From: Planctomycetota bacterium
Lineage (GTDB): Bacteria > Planctomycetota > Planctomycetia > Pirellulales > Lacipirellulaceae
DNA: 64,000 bases
Assembly: GCA_029781135.1 (NCBI GenBank)
Contig: JAKOXH010000034.1
Location: 1 to 64,000 of the forward strand
Direction: 5' to 3'
Shown in pieces: positions 53,082 to 62,056 of the stretch. The notes under the pieces were generated by a model that ran no database searches, was not told the DNA's origin, and saw only the letters and a list, made by a program, of their open reading frames with translations. The position numbers were made by a program, and so were the translations under genes. Within the stretch, counting starts at the first letter, position 1. Each line of letters begins with the position of its first letter.

Positions 53082-56000
53082 ATGATTTCACATTTCTTTA
53101 TAGACCGACCAATCTTCGCGACGGTGCTCTCGGTCGTGATCGTCATCGTCGGCGTCGTCGCGGTAACGCAGTTGCCCGTTGCTCAATATCCCGATGTGGC
53201 GCCACCCACCGTGCAGGTGACGGCAACCTATCCCGGGGCCAACGCGCGCACCACCGCCGACAACGTGGCCACCCCCATCGAGCAGGAAGTGAACGGCGTC
53301 GAGCGGATGCTCTATATGGCCTCGAAGTGCACGAACGATGGACAGATGAACCTCGACGTAACGTTCGAACTCGGCACTAATCTCGATACGGCACAAGTGC
53401 TGGTACAGAACCGGGTGGCCGTGGCTCAGGCCAAGCTGCCGGAGGAAGTCAAACGTATCGGCGTTACCACGAAGAAAAAATCGCCCAGCATTTTGCTGTG
53501 CGTGAACCTCGTTTCGGAAACGCGTCCCGACGGTAGTTACTATTACGATCAACTCTATCTCAGTAACTTCGCCACGCTGAGCGTCAAAGACGACCTGGCT
53601 CGCATCAACGGCGTCGGCGATGTGGCTTTTCTGGGGCCGCGCGATTACAGCATGCGGGTGTGGCTTGATCCCGATAAGTTGGCCGCCCGCGATCTCACCG
53701 CCAGCGACGTGATCAACGCGGTGCGCGAGCAGAATCGTCAGGTTGCAGCCGGTCGATTGGGTCAGCCGCCGGTGCCCGCGGCCGACTCCGTGAAGTTCCA
53801 ACTTCCCATCAACACCGCAGGCCGCTTGAGCACCGAGGAACAGTTCGAAAATATCGTGCTCAAGACCAGTGCGGAGGGCGGCGTTGTGTACTTTAAGGAC
53901 GTCGTCCGCGATGCCCGCAAGGACAGCGACGGCAAGACGTTGGAAAAAGGCATCGAGCTCGGCGCCAAGAACTACGACGTCAACAGTTATTTAGATGGCC
54001 ATCCCTCGGCCACGCTCGCCATCTTCCAACTTCCCGGTTCGAACGCCCTCGATACGGCCGCGGCCATTCGCGCCAAAATGGAGGAACTCAAGGCCCGGTT
54101 CCCACAAGGTGTCGATTACCGCATTCACTACGACACCACGGTGTTCGTGTCCGAATCGATCATGAGCGTGGTCCACACGCTCATTGAAGCGTTCGTCTTG
54201 GTGTTCATCGTCGTGCTTGTGTTCCTGCAAAACTGGCGGGCAACGATCATTCCGATGGTCGCCGTGCCGGTGTCACTCGTGGGCACATTCGCGGTGATGG
54301 CGCTGTTGGGCTTCTCGCTCAACAACCTGTCGCTTTTTGGGCTGGTGCTCGCAATCGGTATCGTGGTGGACGATGCAATCGTCGTGGTAGAGAACGTCGA
54401 ACGCTGGCTGGCGGAAGGGATGTCGCCCCGCGACGCGGCCCGCAAGGCTATGGACGAAGTGACCGGCCCGGTCATTGCCATCGCCCTCGTGCTGTGTGCC
54501 GTGTTCGTGCCCACGGCGTTCATGGCTGGCATCAGCGGCCAGTTCTACCGGCAGTTTGCCTTGACGATCGCCGCGTCAACGATCATTAGTGCGTTCAATT
54601 CGCTGACGCTCAGCCCGGCACTCGCGGCGCTCTTATTGAAACCGCACGGTCATGGTGAACATGGCCACACGCAGCAGGAAGCACTACCGCGAGCCGGTAT
54701 CGCGATCATCGGTGGACTCATCGCCTTTGAATTCTTGCAGACTCCGGTGGCGCACCTGTTGGGTATTGAAATTGGTGGCCACGGCGCCGCGGAAGCAGCT
54801 GTGCACGTCGATATCGGCAAACTCTGGGCCTTGCGGATTGGCCTGTTTATTGCCGGCGCGATTGTGGGCTGGCTCGCAAGCTTCGCGGTTAACAAGTTGC
54901 TGGGCGCGTTCTTTCGCGGCTTCAACTGGTTCTTCGATGTCGCGATCAATATCTACGGCAGATTAGTGGCGGGCCTACTCCGGATCAGTGTGGTGGCCTT
55001 ACTCGTGTATGCCGGCTTGATGGCGATGACGGTCCTAGGCTTTCGCGCGGTGCCGGTTGGGTTCATTCCGGAACAAGACAAGGGTTACCTGGTACTCAAC
55101 GCACAACTGCCCGATGGGGCAGCGCTCGATCGCACCGATGCGGTGGTCCGCGAAATGAGCAAGCTCGCCCGCGAGGACGACGGCGTGGCGCACACGCTCG
55201 ATTTGCCTGGCTACTCCGCCGTGTTGGGCACGAACATTAGCAACGTCGGCGGCATGTTCGTCATTCTCAAACCCTTCGAGGAGCGGGCCGGCAAGCCGGA
55301 ACTGAGTGCCCCGGAGGTCATCAAGCGCCTGCGGCAGAAGTTCAATGCGATCACGGCCGCCCGCGTGGGCGTGTTCGGTGCACCGCCGGTCGAAGGCTTG
55401 GGGTCAACGGGCGGTTTTAAGTTGCAGGTGCAAGATCGCCGCAGTGCCGGTTTACGCGCGCTGCAGGGTGCCGTCGAGAGTGTTGCTGACGAAGGGAACC
55501 GCGACCCACGCTTGGTCGGCCTGTTTAGTAGTTTCAGCGTCACACAGCCGCAGTTGTATGTGAAGATCGATGAAGAGAAGGCCAAAACGCAGCAGATCAA
55601 GCTGCAGGACATCGACGCCACACTGCAGGCGTACCTCGGTTCCTTTTACGTCAATGACTTCTTCTTCCAGAACCGCAACTGGCAGGTGAACCTGCAGGCG
55701 GCGCCACGCTACCGGATGAAGATCGAGGACATCGGCAACCTCGAGGTTCGCAACGGCAAGGGGCAACGGGTGCCGCTACGAACGCTAATCGATGTGAAGT
55801 ACGATAGCGGCCCGGCGATCGTGAATCACTACAATCTGTATCCCTCGGCGGAGCTCAACGGCAGCACCGCGCCGGGCGTGAGTTCGGGTCAAGCGATCAG
55901 TATTATGGATAATGTCGCCGTCACCACGTTGCCCGACACGATGGGCTACGAATGGACGGAACTGACCTATCAGCAAATTTTAGCCAGTAAAGACCTGCTC

Positions 56001-56513
56001 ACGAAATTGGCGTTTCCGCTCGCGGTCGTGTTCGTGTTCCTGGTGCTATCGGCACAGTATGAGAGTTGGTCGCTGCCGCTATCGATCATTCTCATCGTGC
56101 CGATGTGCTTGTTGGCGGCGATCGTCGGTATCTACCTCGCGAGCCTCAACAATGACATTTTCACGCAGATTGGTTTGGTGGTCTTGATCGGCCTGGCGGC
56201 CAAGAATGCGATTCTCATCGTGGAGTTTGCCAAGCAACTGCAAGATCAAGGCAAAGGTCGCTTCGAAGCAACCGTGGAAGCCTGCCGGTTGCGGCTACGA
56301 CCGATTCTGATGACGTCCTTTGCTTTCATTCTCGGTGTGGTGCCACTCGTGCTGGCCAAGGGGGCTGGTGCCGAGATGCGGCGGACCCTAGGCATCGCCG
56401 TTTTCAGTGGCATGTTGGGTGTCACCGCGTTTGGCATCTTCTTCACCCCGGTATTCTATTCCGTCGTGCGTTGGTTTAGCGAGCGGACGCCGAAGGCCAA
56501 ACCTCACGACTAA
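53082..56513 (+). CDS. RND efflux pump (HAE1/AcrB type) with a His-rich two-helix insertion
   Basis: About 1143 residues, roughly 90 longer than AcrB. FFIDRPIFATVLSVVIVIVG opens it. TM4 has VVDDAIVVVENVE with the proton-relay Asp pair, and GLAAKNAILIVEFAKQ has the TM10 Lys. Between TM6 and TM7, where AcrB has about 25 cytosolic residues, this protein has about 94 (residues 520-613). They begin KPHGHGEHGHTQQ and contain two hydrophobic stretches at about 538-562 and 587-611. Likely exports small lipophilic molecules by proton antiport. The insertion could alter regulation or metal sensing. Confidence 0.93.
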   Translation: MISHFFIDRPIFATVLSVVIVIVGVVAVTQLPVAQYPDVAPPTVQVTATYPGANARTTADNVATPIEQEVNGVERMLYMASKCTNDGQMNLDVTFELGTNLDTAQVLVQNRVAVAQAKLPEEVKRIGVTTKKKSPSILLCVNLVSETRPDGSYYYDQLYLSNFATLSVKDDLARINGVGDVAFLGPRDYSMRVWLDPDKLAARDLTASDVINAVREQNRQVAAGRLGQPPVPAADSVKFQLPINTAGRLSTEEQFENIVLKTSAEGGVVYFKDVVRDARKDSDGKTLEKGIELGAKNYDVNSYLDGHPSATLAIFQLPGSNALDTAAAIRAKMEELKARFPQGVDYRIHYDTTVFVSESIMSVVHTLIEAFVLVFIVVLVFLQNWRATIIPMVAVPVSLVGTFAVMALLGFSLNNLSLFGLVLAIGIVVDDAIVVVENVERWLAEGMSPRDAARKAMDEVTGPVIAIALVLCAVFVPTAFMAGISGQFYRQFALTIAASTIISAFNSLTLSPALAALLLKPHGHGEHGHTQQEALPRAGIAIIGGLIAFEFLQTPVAHLLGIEIGGHGAAEAAVHVDIGKLWALRIGLFIAGAIVGWLASFAVNKLLGAFFRGFNWFFDVAINIYGRLVAGLLRISVVALLVYAGLMAMTVLGFRAVPVGFIPEQDKGYLVLNAQLPDGAALDRTDAVVREMSKLAREDDGVAHTLDLPGYSAVLGTNISNVGGMFVILKPFEERAGKPELSAPEVIKRLRQKFNAITAARVGVFGAPPVEGLGSTGGFKLQVQDRRSAGLRALQGAVESVADEGNRDPRLVGLFSSFSVTQPQLYVKIDEEKAKTQQIKLQDIDATLQAYLGSFYVNDFFFQNRNWQVNLQAAPRYRMKIEDIGNLEVRNGKGQRVPLRTLIDVKYDSGPAIVNHYNLYPSAELNGSTAPGVSSGQAISIMDNVAVTTLPDTMGYEWTELTYQQILASKDLLTKLAFPLAVVFVFLVLSAQYESWSLPLSIILIVPMCLLAAIVGIYLASLNNDIFTQIGLVVLIGLAAKNAILIVEFAKQLQDQGKGRFEATVEACRLRLRPILMTSFAFILGVVPLVLAKGAGAEMRRTLGIAVFSGMLGVTAFGIFFTPVFYSVVRWFSERTPKAKPHD

Positions 56514-56996
56514 GGAATACCAGAGGTCGATTTCGGTGTGGTCCGAGTGGGTAACGATAAACTCTTCCAACAGCCGTTCGCTGGCGACCAGGAGTGCCGA
56601 CGCGATCTCCTGCGGCGGGAGTTTCTACTCCTTCGGCTCAGGCTGAATTGTTGCATGCATTCCCTCGGTATGAACAAAATCCCCGCATGACTTATCGCTC
56701 AGTTGCCAAGACCAGGTGAACTCCGCGTTAACGTCCCACGCTAACAGGCGGCGTTGACGAATGCCAATGTTCAGCGACGGCAAGACAGCGGAATACAGAA
56801 CTCGAGTTTGTGGGGAGCAGGTCGATCTCTTCGCGCCGGGTGGCAACACCTGCGATGGATTGCGTCTTTAGCACCACGAGTTATGATAGGCAACGGTAGT
56901 CTTGCTCTATGCGTGTTGTCGCCGGATAGTGCTTGTCGAAGCTGAATCGCGCCGATTCTCGTGGGGCACACTTATCAGTAATCAAGGGCTCTCGCC
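56514..56996. other. No supported gene
   Basis: About 480 bases after the pump gene. A minus-strand frame at 56625-56849 and others are short and without features. No clear hairpin followed by a T-run was seen. Confidence 0.5.
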
Positions 56997-58058
56997 ATGA
57001 ATATCAAGTCCGTTGTTTCAATGTGTACCGCGTCGATGGCCCTTTTGATGGCCGGGGCCTCACTCCACGGACAGAACACTGTTGATTCCAACAAGAAACC
57101 AGCGCCGCGATATCCGCATATCAACACTTCCATTTGGTATGAAGTTGACCCACATTGGCCGCAAAAGCCTGCCGACTTCGTATGGAAAGCGATGCCCGGC
57201 GTCGCTGTGGATCGGAAAGACCAGGTATGGGCCTTTACGCGCTCGACGCCGCCGGTGCAGGTATATAGCGCCGATGGCCGCTTGGTTCGCGCTTGGGGCC
57301 AAGATACGATCAAGACTGCCCACCATATCAAGATTGACCGCGAGGAAAACGTGTGGATTGCGGACATCGGAAACCACGTGGTTCGCAAGTTCTCACCGGT
57401 GGGGCAGGTACTACTGACGCTTGGCACGGTCGGCCAGCCGGGTGATGACAAAACACACCTCAATCAACCCACCGACATGGCCATTGCCGCGAATGGCGAC
57501 GTTTTCGTGTCGGACGGTTACGGAAATAACCGAATTGTGCAATTCAATGCGCGGGGACAATTCGTACGGCAATGGGGCAGCTTAGGCTCGGGGCCAAACC
57601 AGTTCAGTATACCTCACGCAATCGCCATCGACTCGACGGGCCGCCTGTACGTCGCGGATCGGAACAACGTGCGCGTGCAAGTGTACGATCAAAGGGGAAC
57701 GCTCCTCGACAGTTGGCGGAATCTGATCGTTCCCTGGGGATTCTGGGTCACAACGCAGGATGAAATTTGGGTCTGCGGTGTCTCACCCATGCCGTGGCGC
57801 GAAGACCCCGCGTATCCCGGCGCGCCGCTGAGTTGCCCACCCAAGGACCAGATCCTGATGAAATTCAATACTCAAGGGAAGTTGCTGCAACTCTGGACGA
57901 TACCCAAGGGCGTTGATAAACACGAACAGCCTGGGGATGTCAATTGGATCCACGCCCTGGCCGTGGATTCCTTGGGCAACATCTACGTGGGCGATATTGT
58001 TGGTCAACGATTGCAGAAGTTCATAGTCCACCAACCTCCGACAGCAGGTTCACCCTAG
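56997..58058 (+). CDS. NHL-repeat six-bladed propeller protein, secreted
   Basis: About 353 residues. Signal peptide MNIKSVVSMCTASMALLMAG. NHL repeats include NHVVRKFSPVGQVLLTLG, NNRIVQFNARGQFVRQWG and NNVRVQVYDQRGTLLDSW. The blocks VGQPGDDKTHLNQPTDMAI and VSDGYGNNRIVQF resemble peptidyl-hydroxyglycine lyase-like propellers. Without the His and Tyr checks I do not claim an enzyme. It may bind ligand or protein in the periplasm. No operon partner is obvious. Confidence 0.82.
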   Translation: MNIKSVVSMCTASMALLMAGASLHGQNTVDSNKKPAPRYPHINTSIWYEVDPHWPQKPADFVWKAMPGVAVDRKDQVWAFTRSTPPVQVYSADGRLVRAWGQDTIKTAHHIKIDREENVWIADIGNHVVRKFSPVGQVLLTLGTVGQPGDDKTHLNQPTDMAIAANGDVFVSDGYGNNRIVQFNARGQFVRQWGSLGSGPNQFSIPHAIAIDSTGRLYVADRNNVRVQVYDQRGTLLDSWRNLIVPWGFWVTTQDEIWVCGVSPMPWREDPAYPGAPLSCPPKDQILMKFNTQGKLLQLWTIPKGVDKHEQPGDVNWIHALAVDSLGNIYVGDIVGQRLQKFIVHQPPTAGSP

Positions 58059-58185
58059 TGCGGCCAGTTGAAAAATAAATAAGGGCGTACGGCTTCAAGA
58101 CGGCTACTACCTTAAACTGCGCCACGTTCCTCGCTGCTCGTGTTTTTTGGACTATCGATATTTTGGTACTGCTCGCGGAGTAACT

Positions 58186-59088
58186 ATGAAACCATTGGAT
58201 CTTAACCGCCGGACATTCTTGCGTTCTTTGGGATTCGGTCTTACGGCTGTTGGACTAGGCGCGGCCGCACCACGCCGCCTGCTGGCAGCGAAATCGAAGC
58301 ATAGCCTGAAGAAAGCGGTCAAATACGCGATGATTCAAGTGCCCAAGGCCTCGATTGAAGACAAGCTGAACCTCGTCAAAGAATTGGGCTTTCAGGGAGT
58401 CGAGATGGACAGTCCGAGCGATATCGACTTTGCTGAGGCCGCCCAAGCGAGCAAGAACACCGGGGTCAAAATCCACGGCATCATCGATTCCAAGCATTGG
58501 AAGATTCGCCTGTCCGATCCCGATCCAGCTGTACGAGCTCAGGGACTGGAAATTTTGAAGCAGGCACTCAAGGATGCTCGTGTGGTCGGGGCCGACACGG
58601 TACTGCTGGTACCGGGCCAAGTGACCAACCCAAATACCGAGAACTATGACCAGTGCTATTCTCGCAGCCAAGCGGAAATTCGCAAGGCGATCCCGCTGGC
58701 CGAAGAACTTAAGGTGAAAATTGCGATCGAAGTCGTCTGGAATGATTTTATCACCACACCTCAACAATTTGTGCAGTACATCGATGACTTCAAGAATCCG
58801 ATGGTCGGTGGCTATTTTGACTGCAGTAACATGGTGAAGTATGGTGTGCCGCCGGCCGATTGGATCCGGGCCCTGGGCAAGCGAATGCTCAAGTTCGATT
58901 TCAAAGGCTACAGCCACACCAAACAATGGGTGCCGATCGGTGAAGGCGATGAAGACTGGCCGGCCATCCTCCAGGCCCTGGACGACATCGAGTACCATGG
59001 CTGGGCCACCGCGGAAGTCAGCGGCGGCGGGCGCGAACAATTGAAAGAAGTGGCAGCGCGAATGAACAAGTGCTTGCAGTTGGAGTGA
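58186..59088 (+). CDS. Sugar phosphate isomerase/epimerase-like TIM barrel, exported
   Basis: About 300 residues. CGGAG seven bases before ATG 58186 fixes the start. A twin-arginine-like signal (NRRTFLRSLGFGLTAVGLGA) precedes an AP-endonuclease-2/xylose-isomerase barrel. Metal-site blocks are KIAIEVVWNDF (Glu), GGYFDCSNMV (Asp), KFDFKGYSH (Asp/His) and WATAEVSGG (Glu). The exported localisation and substrate range are typical of planctomycete members. A sugar or hydroxypyruvate-like substrate is plausible. Confidence 0.87.
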   Translation: MKPLDLNRRTFLRSLGFGLTAVGLGAAAPRRLLAAKSKHSLKKAVKYAMIQVPKASIEDKLNLVKELGFQGVEMDSPSDIDFAEAAQASKNTGVKIHGIIDSKHWKIRLSDPDPAVRAQGLEILKQALKDARVVGADTVLLVPGQVTNPNTENYDQCYSRSQAEIRKAIPLAEELKVKIAIEVVWNDFITTPQQFVQYIDDFKNPMVGGYFDCSNMVKYGVPPADWIRALGKRMLKFDFKGYSHTKQWVPIGEGDEDWPAILQALDDIEYHGWATAEVSGGGREQLKEVAARMNKCLQLE

Positions 59089-59208
59089 TGACCAGCCAAC
59101 CCGGTGATTGTGCGCCATTTGCAGAGCTACCATCACGAAGCGATTCCCATCATTTTGCCGGGCCGAGTTTCAATTGGAATGCCGGTGCGGTCGCTGCGAG
59201 ACTTGGCG

Positions 59209-60201
59209 ATGAATGAGAGTGAAGCAATTCGCTATCTCCGTGAGATCCGCTTGATCTCGGATGAGCCAGCCCGAGCAACGTCCTTAGCTGGGGGCGTGTC
59301 CAGCGATATCTACCTTATCGAGACGACGAGCGTTCGCTTGGTGCTCAAGCAAGCGGTAGCGCGGCTTCGCGTTCAAGATGATTGGTATTGTGACCCGGCC
59401 CGGTGTCTCAATGAATTTGATGCCATCAGTTATGCTCGGTCTTTGTTTTCAGAAGCTGTTCCCCAGACTGTGCACGTTGACCGCGAGCGACTGTTATTCG
59501 TCATGGAATACGTTGGAGACGGCTTTAGCCCTTGGAAGCACCAATTGTTGAGCGGCATGATTGAACCGCGCCTTGCCGAACTTGCCGGCCGGTTGTTGGC
59601 AACGCTTCATTCAGCCAGTTGGCGGAACGACAAAGTCGCCCAACGCTTCGACGGCCAGGCGTGGTTTTATAGCCTCCGCATTGAACCCTACTTACTCAAA
59701 GCGGCCGAAAGAAATCCTACGCTGAGCTTGATCCTTCAAAAGGAGGCGCAAGGCCTGCAGCAAACCCGGCTGGCGCTCATCCATGGGGATTGGAGTTCCA
59801 AGAACATGCTGACTGATGGCCAGAGAATCGTCGTGCTCGATTGGGAAGTTGCCTGCTTCGCCGATCCTGCTTTCGATGTGGCGTTCTTCATGAATCTGAT
59901 TTACCTAAAGTCACTTTACAATCGCAAGTATTCGGATGATTATTTTCGACTCATCAACGCATTCTTGGCCACGTACCAGCGGTTGAATCCATATTATGAT
60001 GGCGATCTAGAACGGCGGATCATTCGCCTCACACTCATGCTCATGCTGGCCCGCATCGATGGTAAATCACCGGTCGAGTACATCACGGAGTTGCACGACC
60101 GAGACCTGGTTCGGTACTTCGTCCGCCATGCCTTGCTGCGGGAAGTCAGCACGCCGGCGGATCTCGAACAGCACTGGCGCGACGCCTTACATCAATTATG
60201 A
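59209..60201 (+). CDS. Aminoglycoside-phosphotransferase-fold small-molecule kinase
   Basis: About 330 residues. The catalytic block is ALIHGDWSSKNML (His-Gly-Asp with Asn five on), and VLDWEVACFADPAFDVAFF holds the metal-binding Asp. An N-terminal lobe has LAGGVSSDIYLIET and LVLKQA (ATP Lys). ATG 59209 begins a normal N-terminus (MNESEAIRYLREIRLI); earlier starts at 59179 and 59104 are possible. The last codon overlaps the enolase-like start (ATGA), so the two are translated together. The family includes kinases for aminoglycosides, choline, homoserine and methylthioribose; the substrate is unknown. Confidence 0.85.
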   Translation: MNESEAIRYLREIRLISDEPARATSLAGGVSSDIYLIETTSVRLVLKQAVARLRVQDDWYCDPARCLNEFDAISYARSLFSEAVPQTVHVDRERLLFVMEYVGDGFSPWKHQLLSGMIEPRLAELAGRLLATLHSASWRNDKVAQRFDGQAWFYSLRIEPYLLKAAERNPTLSLILQKEAQGLQQTRLALIHGDWSSKNMLTDGQRIVVLDWEVACFADPAFDVAFFMNLIYLKSLYNRKYSDDYFRLINAFLATYQRLNPYYDGDLERRIIRLTLMLMLARIDGKSPVEYITELHDRDLVRYFVRHALLREVSTPADLEQHWRDALHQL

Positions 60202-61493
60202 ATATCCAAGACGTAGATGCACTCCAGGTGTTCGACTCGCGCGGAAACCCTACCGTCGAGGCCTGTGTAACGCTCGCCGATGGCAGCCGCGGTTCGGCGA
60301 TCGTGCCGGCCGGGGCCTCCACCGGTCGCTACGAAGCCTGTGAACTGCGCGACGGCGATGTAAACCATTTTGGCGGAAAGTCGGTCGAGCGGGCAGTCGA
60401 GAACGTGCGGCGCGAGATCGCGCCAGGGCTTCAAGACCACGATGTATTTGATCAAGCCGCGATCGATTCGTGTCTCATCGAACTCGATGGGACACCGAAT
60501 AAATCGCGTCTTGGCGCCAACGCCATTCTGGCTGTCTCGATGGCATGTTGCGTGGCGGCTGCAAATAGCCGTCGTCAGCCGCTGTTTGAGTATCTGGGCA
60601 ACGGACAAGGCGTACTACTGCCTTTACCTGAAATTCAAATCATCGGTGGTGGAATTCATGCTGGGCGGGCGATCGACATCCAAGATTATCTCGTAATTGC
60701 CGTCGGCGCTTCGAGCTACCGACAGGCGCTCGAAGTGACCTACAACGTCTATCAAGCCACTGCCGACATATTGCGACGCAGGAACCTGCCACTCGGCGTT
60801 GCCGATGAAGGAGGCTTTTGGCCAGTCGTACGTTCGAATGAGGCACCGCTAGAAATCTTGCTGGCAGCAATCGAAAACGCGGGTTACATTCCTGGCAAAG
60901 ACGTAGCGCTCTCCCTCGACTTTGCCGCCAGTAACTTTTATCACGAGGGGCGTTACCAACTCGCCGCTGACCATCGCACCTATTCCACACCAGAGTTTGT
61001 CGAGCTTGTACTAAGTTGGTTACGTCAGTATCCGATTGTCTCGATCGAAGATCCGCTGGCCGAGGATGATTGGGACGGTTGGCAACAGCTAGCCCGCCAA
61101 TTGGGACCAGGAATTCAATTGATTGGTGATGACCTTTTCGTAACCAATGTCAGTAGAATCCGGCGGGGCCACGACCAGCGGCTGGCCAATGCCGTACTCA
61201 TCAAACTCAATCAAGTCGGTACCGTGACGGAAACCGTATCCGCGATTCAGGCCACGCTGCAGAGCGGCTGGCGACCCGTCGTGTCCGCCCGATCCGGTGA
61301 AACTGAAGACACTTTTATTGCCCACTTGGCGGTGGCGACAAACGCCGGACAGATCAAAGTCGGATCGTTTACTCGCGGCGAACGAATGGCCAAGTGGAAT
61401 GAACTTCTGCGTATCGAAAGGCTGCTAGGAAGTTCAGCAAAGTACATTGGGGCCGGCATTCTCCAAGGCGCAACGGACGCGAATGTGCCCTGA
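60198..61493 (+). CDS. Enolase-family protein with altered active site
   Basis: About 431 residues, aligned with E. coli enolase along the full length. Kept: the GASTG loop, His154, Glu204 (DEGG), Mg ligands Asp241, Glu284 and Asp311, base Lys336, Arg365-Ser366 and Lys387. Changed: Asp163 stands where enolase has the catalytic Glu (QEFM), and Ala364 replaces the active-site His (SHRSGETED). The block before His154 also differs (IIGGGIHAG). This may be a phosphopyruvate hydratase with reduced activity or a different reaction, as in enolase homologues of phosphonate pathways. It overlaps the kinase gene by 4 bases. A second, standard enolase elsewhere in the genome would support a new role. Confidence 0.85.
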   Translation: MNIQDVDALQVFDSRGNPTVEACVTLADGSRGSAIVPAGASTGRYEACELRDGDVNHFGGKSVERAVENVRREIAPGLQDHDVFDQAAIDSCLIELDGTPNKSRLGANAILAVSMACCVAAANSRRQPLFEYLGNGQGVLLPLPEIQIIGGGIHAGRAIDIQDYLVIAVGASSYRQALEVTYNVYQATADILRRRNLPLGVADEGGFWPVVRSNEAPLEILLAAIENAGYIPGKDVALSLDFAASNFYHEGRYQLAADHRTYSTPEFVELVLSWLRQYPIVSIEDPLAEDDWDGWQQLARQLGPGIQLIGDDLFVTNVSRIRRGHDQRLANAVLIKLNQVGTVTETVSAIQATLQSGWRPVVSARSGETEDTFIAHLAVATNAGQIKVGSFTRGERMAKWNELLRIERLLGSSAKYIGAGILQGATDANVP

Positions 61494-62056
61494 TCAGTTC
61501 ATACATCGTCTTCCTCATTCGATGAATCGGATCGATCTAGAGGGGAAAGTCGATGGAATGCCAAACGGGATGGTCGAATTGCTTTTGCTCCTCGCCCTTG
61601 ATGCCGCGCGCAATATCCGGCCAGGTGGCGGCATGCTGGAAGATCCGGTGATCTCGGGCGGCGTTGTCATCTCCGGGGTGTGATGCAGAGAGGCGAGTTC
61701 TCGCGGCGACCATTGGCGAGCGACCAAAAATGCGGAGACGAACGACTTTGCGGCCTGTAACATCCGCGATTGTTTCCGATACGTCCAATTTCTGCTGGAA
61801 GAGTTCGGTGGTACCTGTCTAACATGGAGATTCACCACCAGTTCGGGGTATTGAATTCAATGGTTCTTAATTGAATTTCTCCACTCCTTCCGACGAGTCA
61901 CACAGCTGACTTGCGGTGGCAGATTTTGGTTTTGGTTGATCATGTCACTTCGAGCCGACGTTCGTTTAGTTTCAATTTACTGAAGCAGGATTCAACGCCG
62001 CCGGCCTTGGGTGCGCCCTAGTCAAGCATGAGTATTTAGAAAGCGAAGGTGTCCCG
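61494..62056. other. No supported gene; one AT-rich hairpin
   Basis: About 560 bases between the enolase-like gene and the RND pump. AATTCAAT at 61854-61861 and ATTGAATT at 61870-61877 form a perfect 8-base stem with loop GGTTCTTA, but no T-run follows, so it is a weak terminator candidate. The minus-strand frame at 61515-61838 lacks features. The pump's ribosome site is near 62046-62050. Confidence 0.5.

Noticed and set aside
59104-59208. Extension of the kinase gene to an upstream start
   Set aside because: The extra 35 residues lack family similarity, and the normal N-terminus begins at 59209.
61515-61838. Minus-strand open frame of 107 codons after the enolase-like gene
   Set aside because: No start site, no domain and atypical composition.
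61854-61877. Possible intrinsic terminator
   Set aside because: The stem is perfect but AT-rich and is not followed by a T-run, so it is mentioned only inside the intergenic entry.
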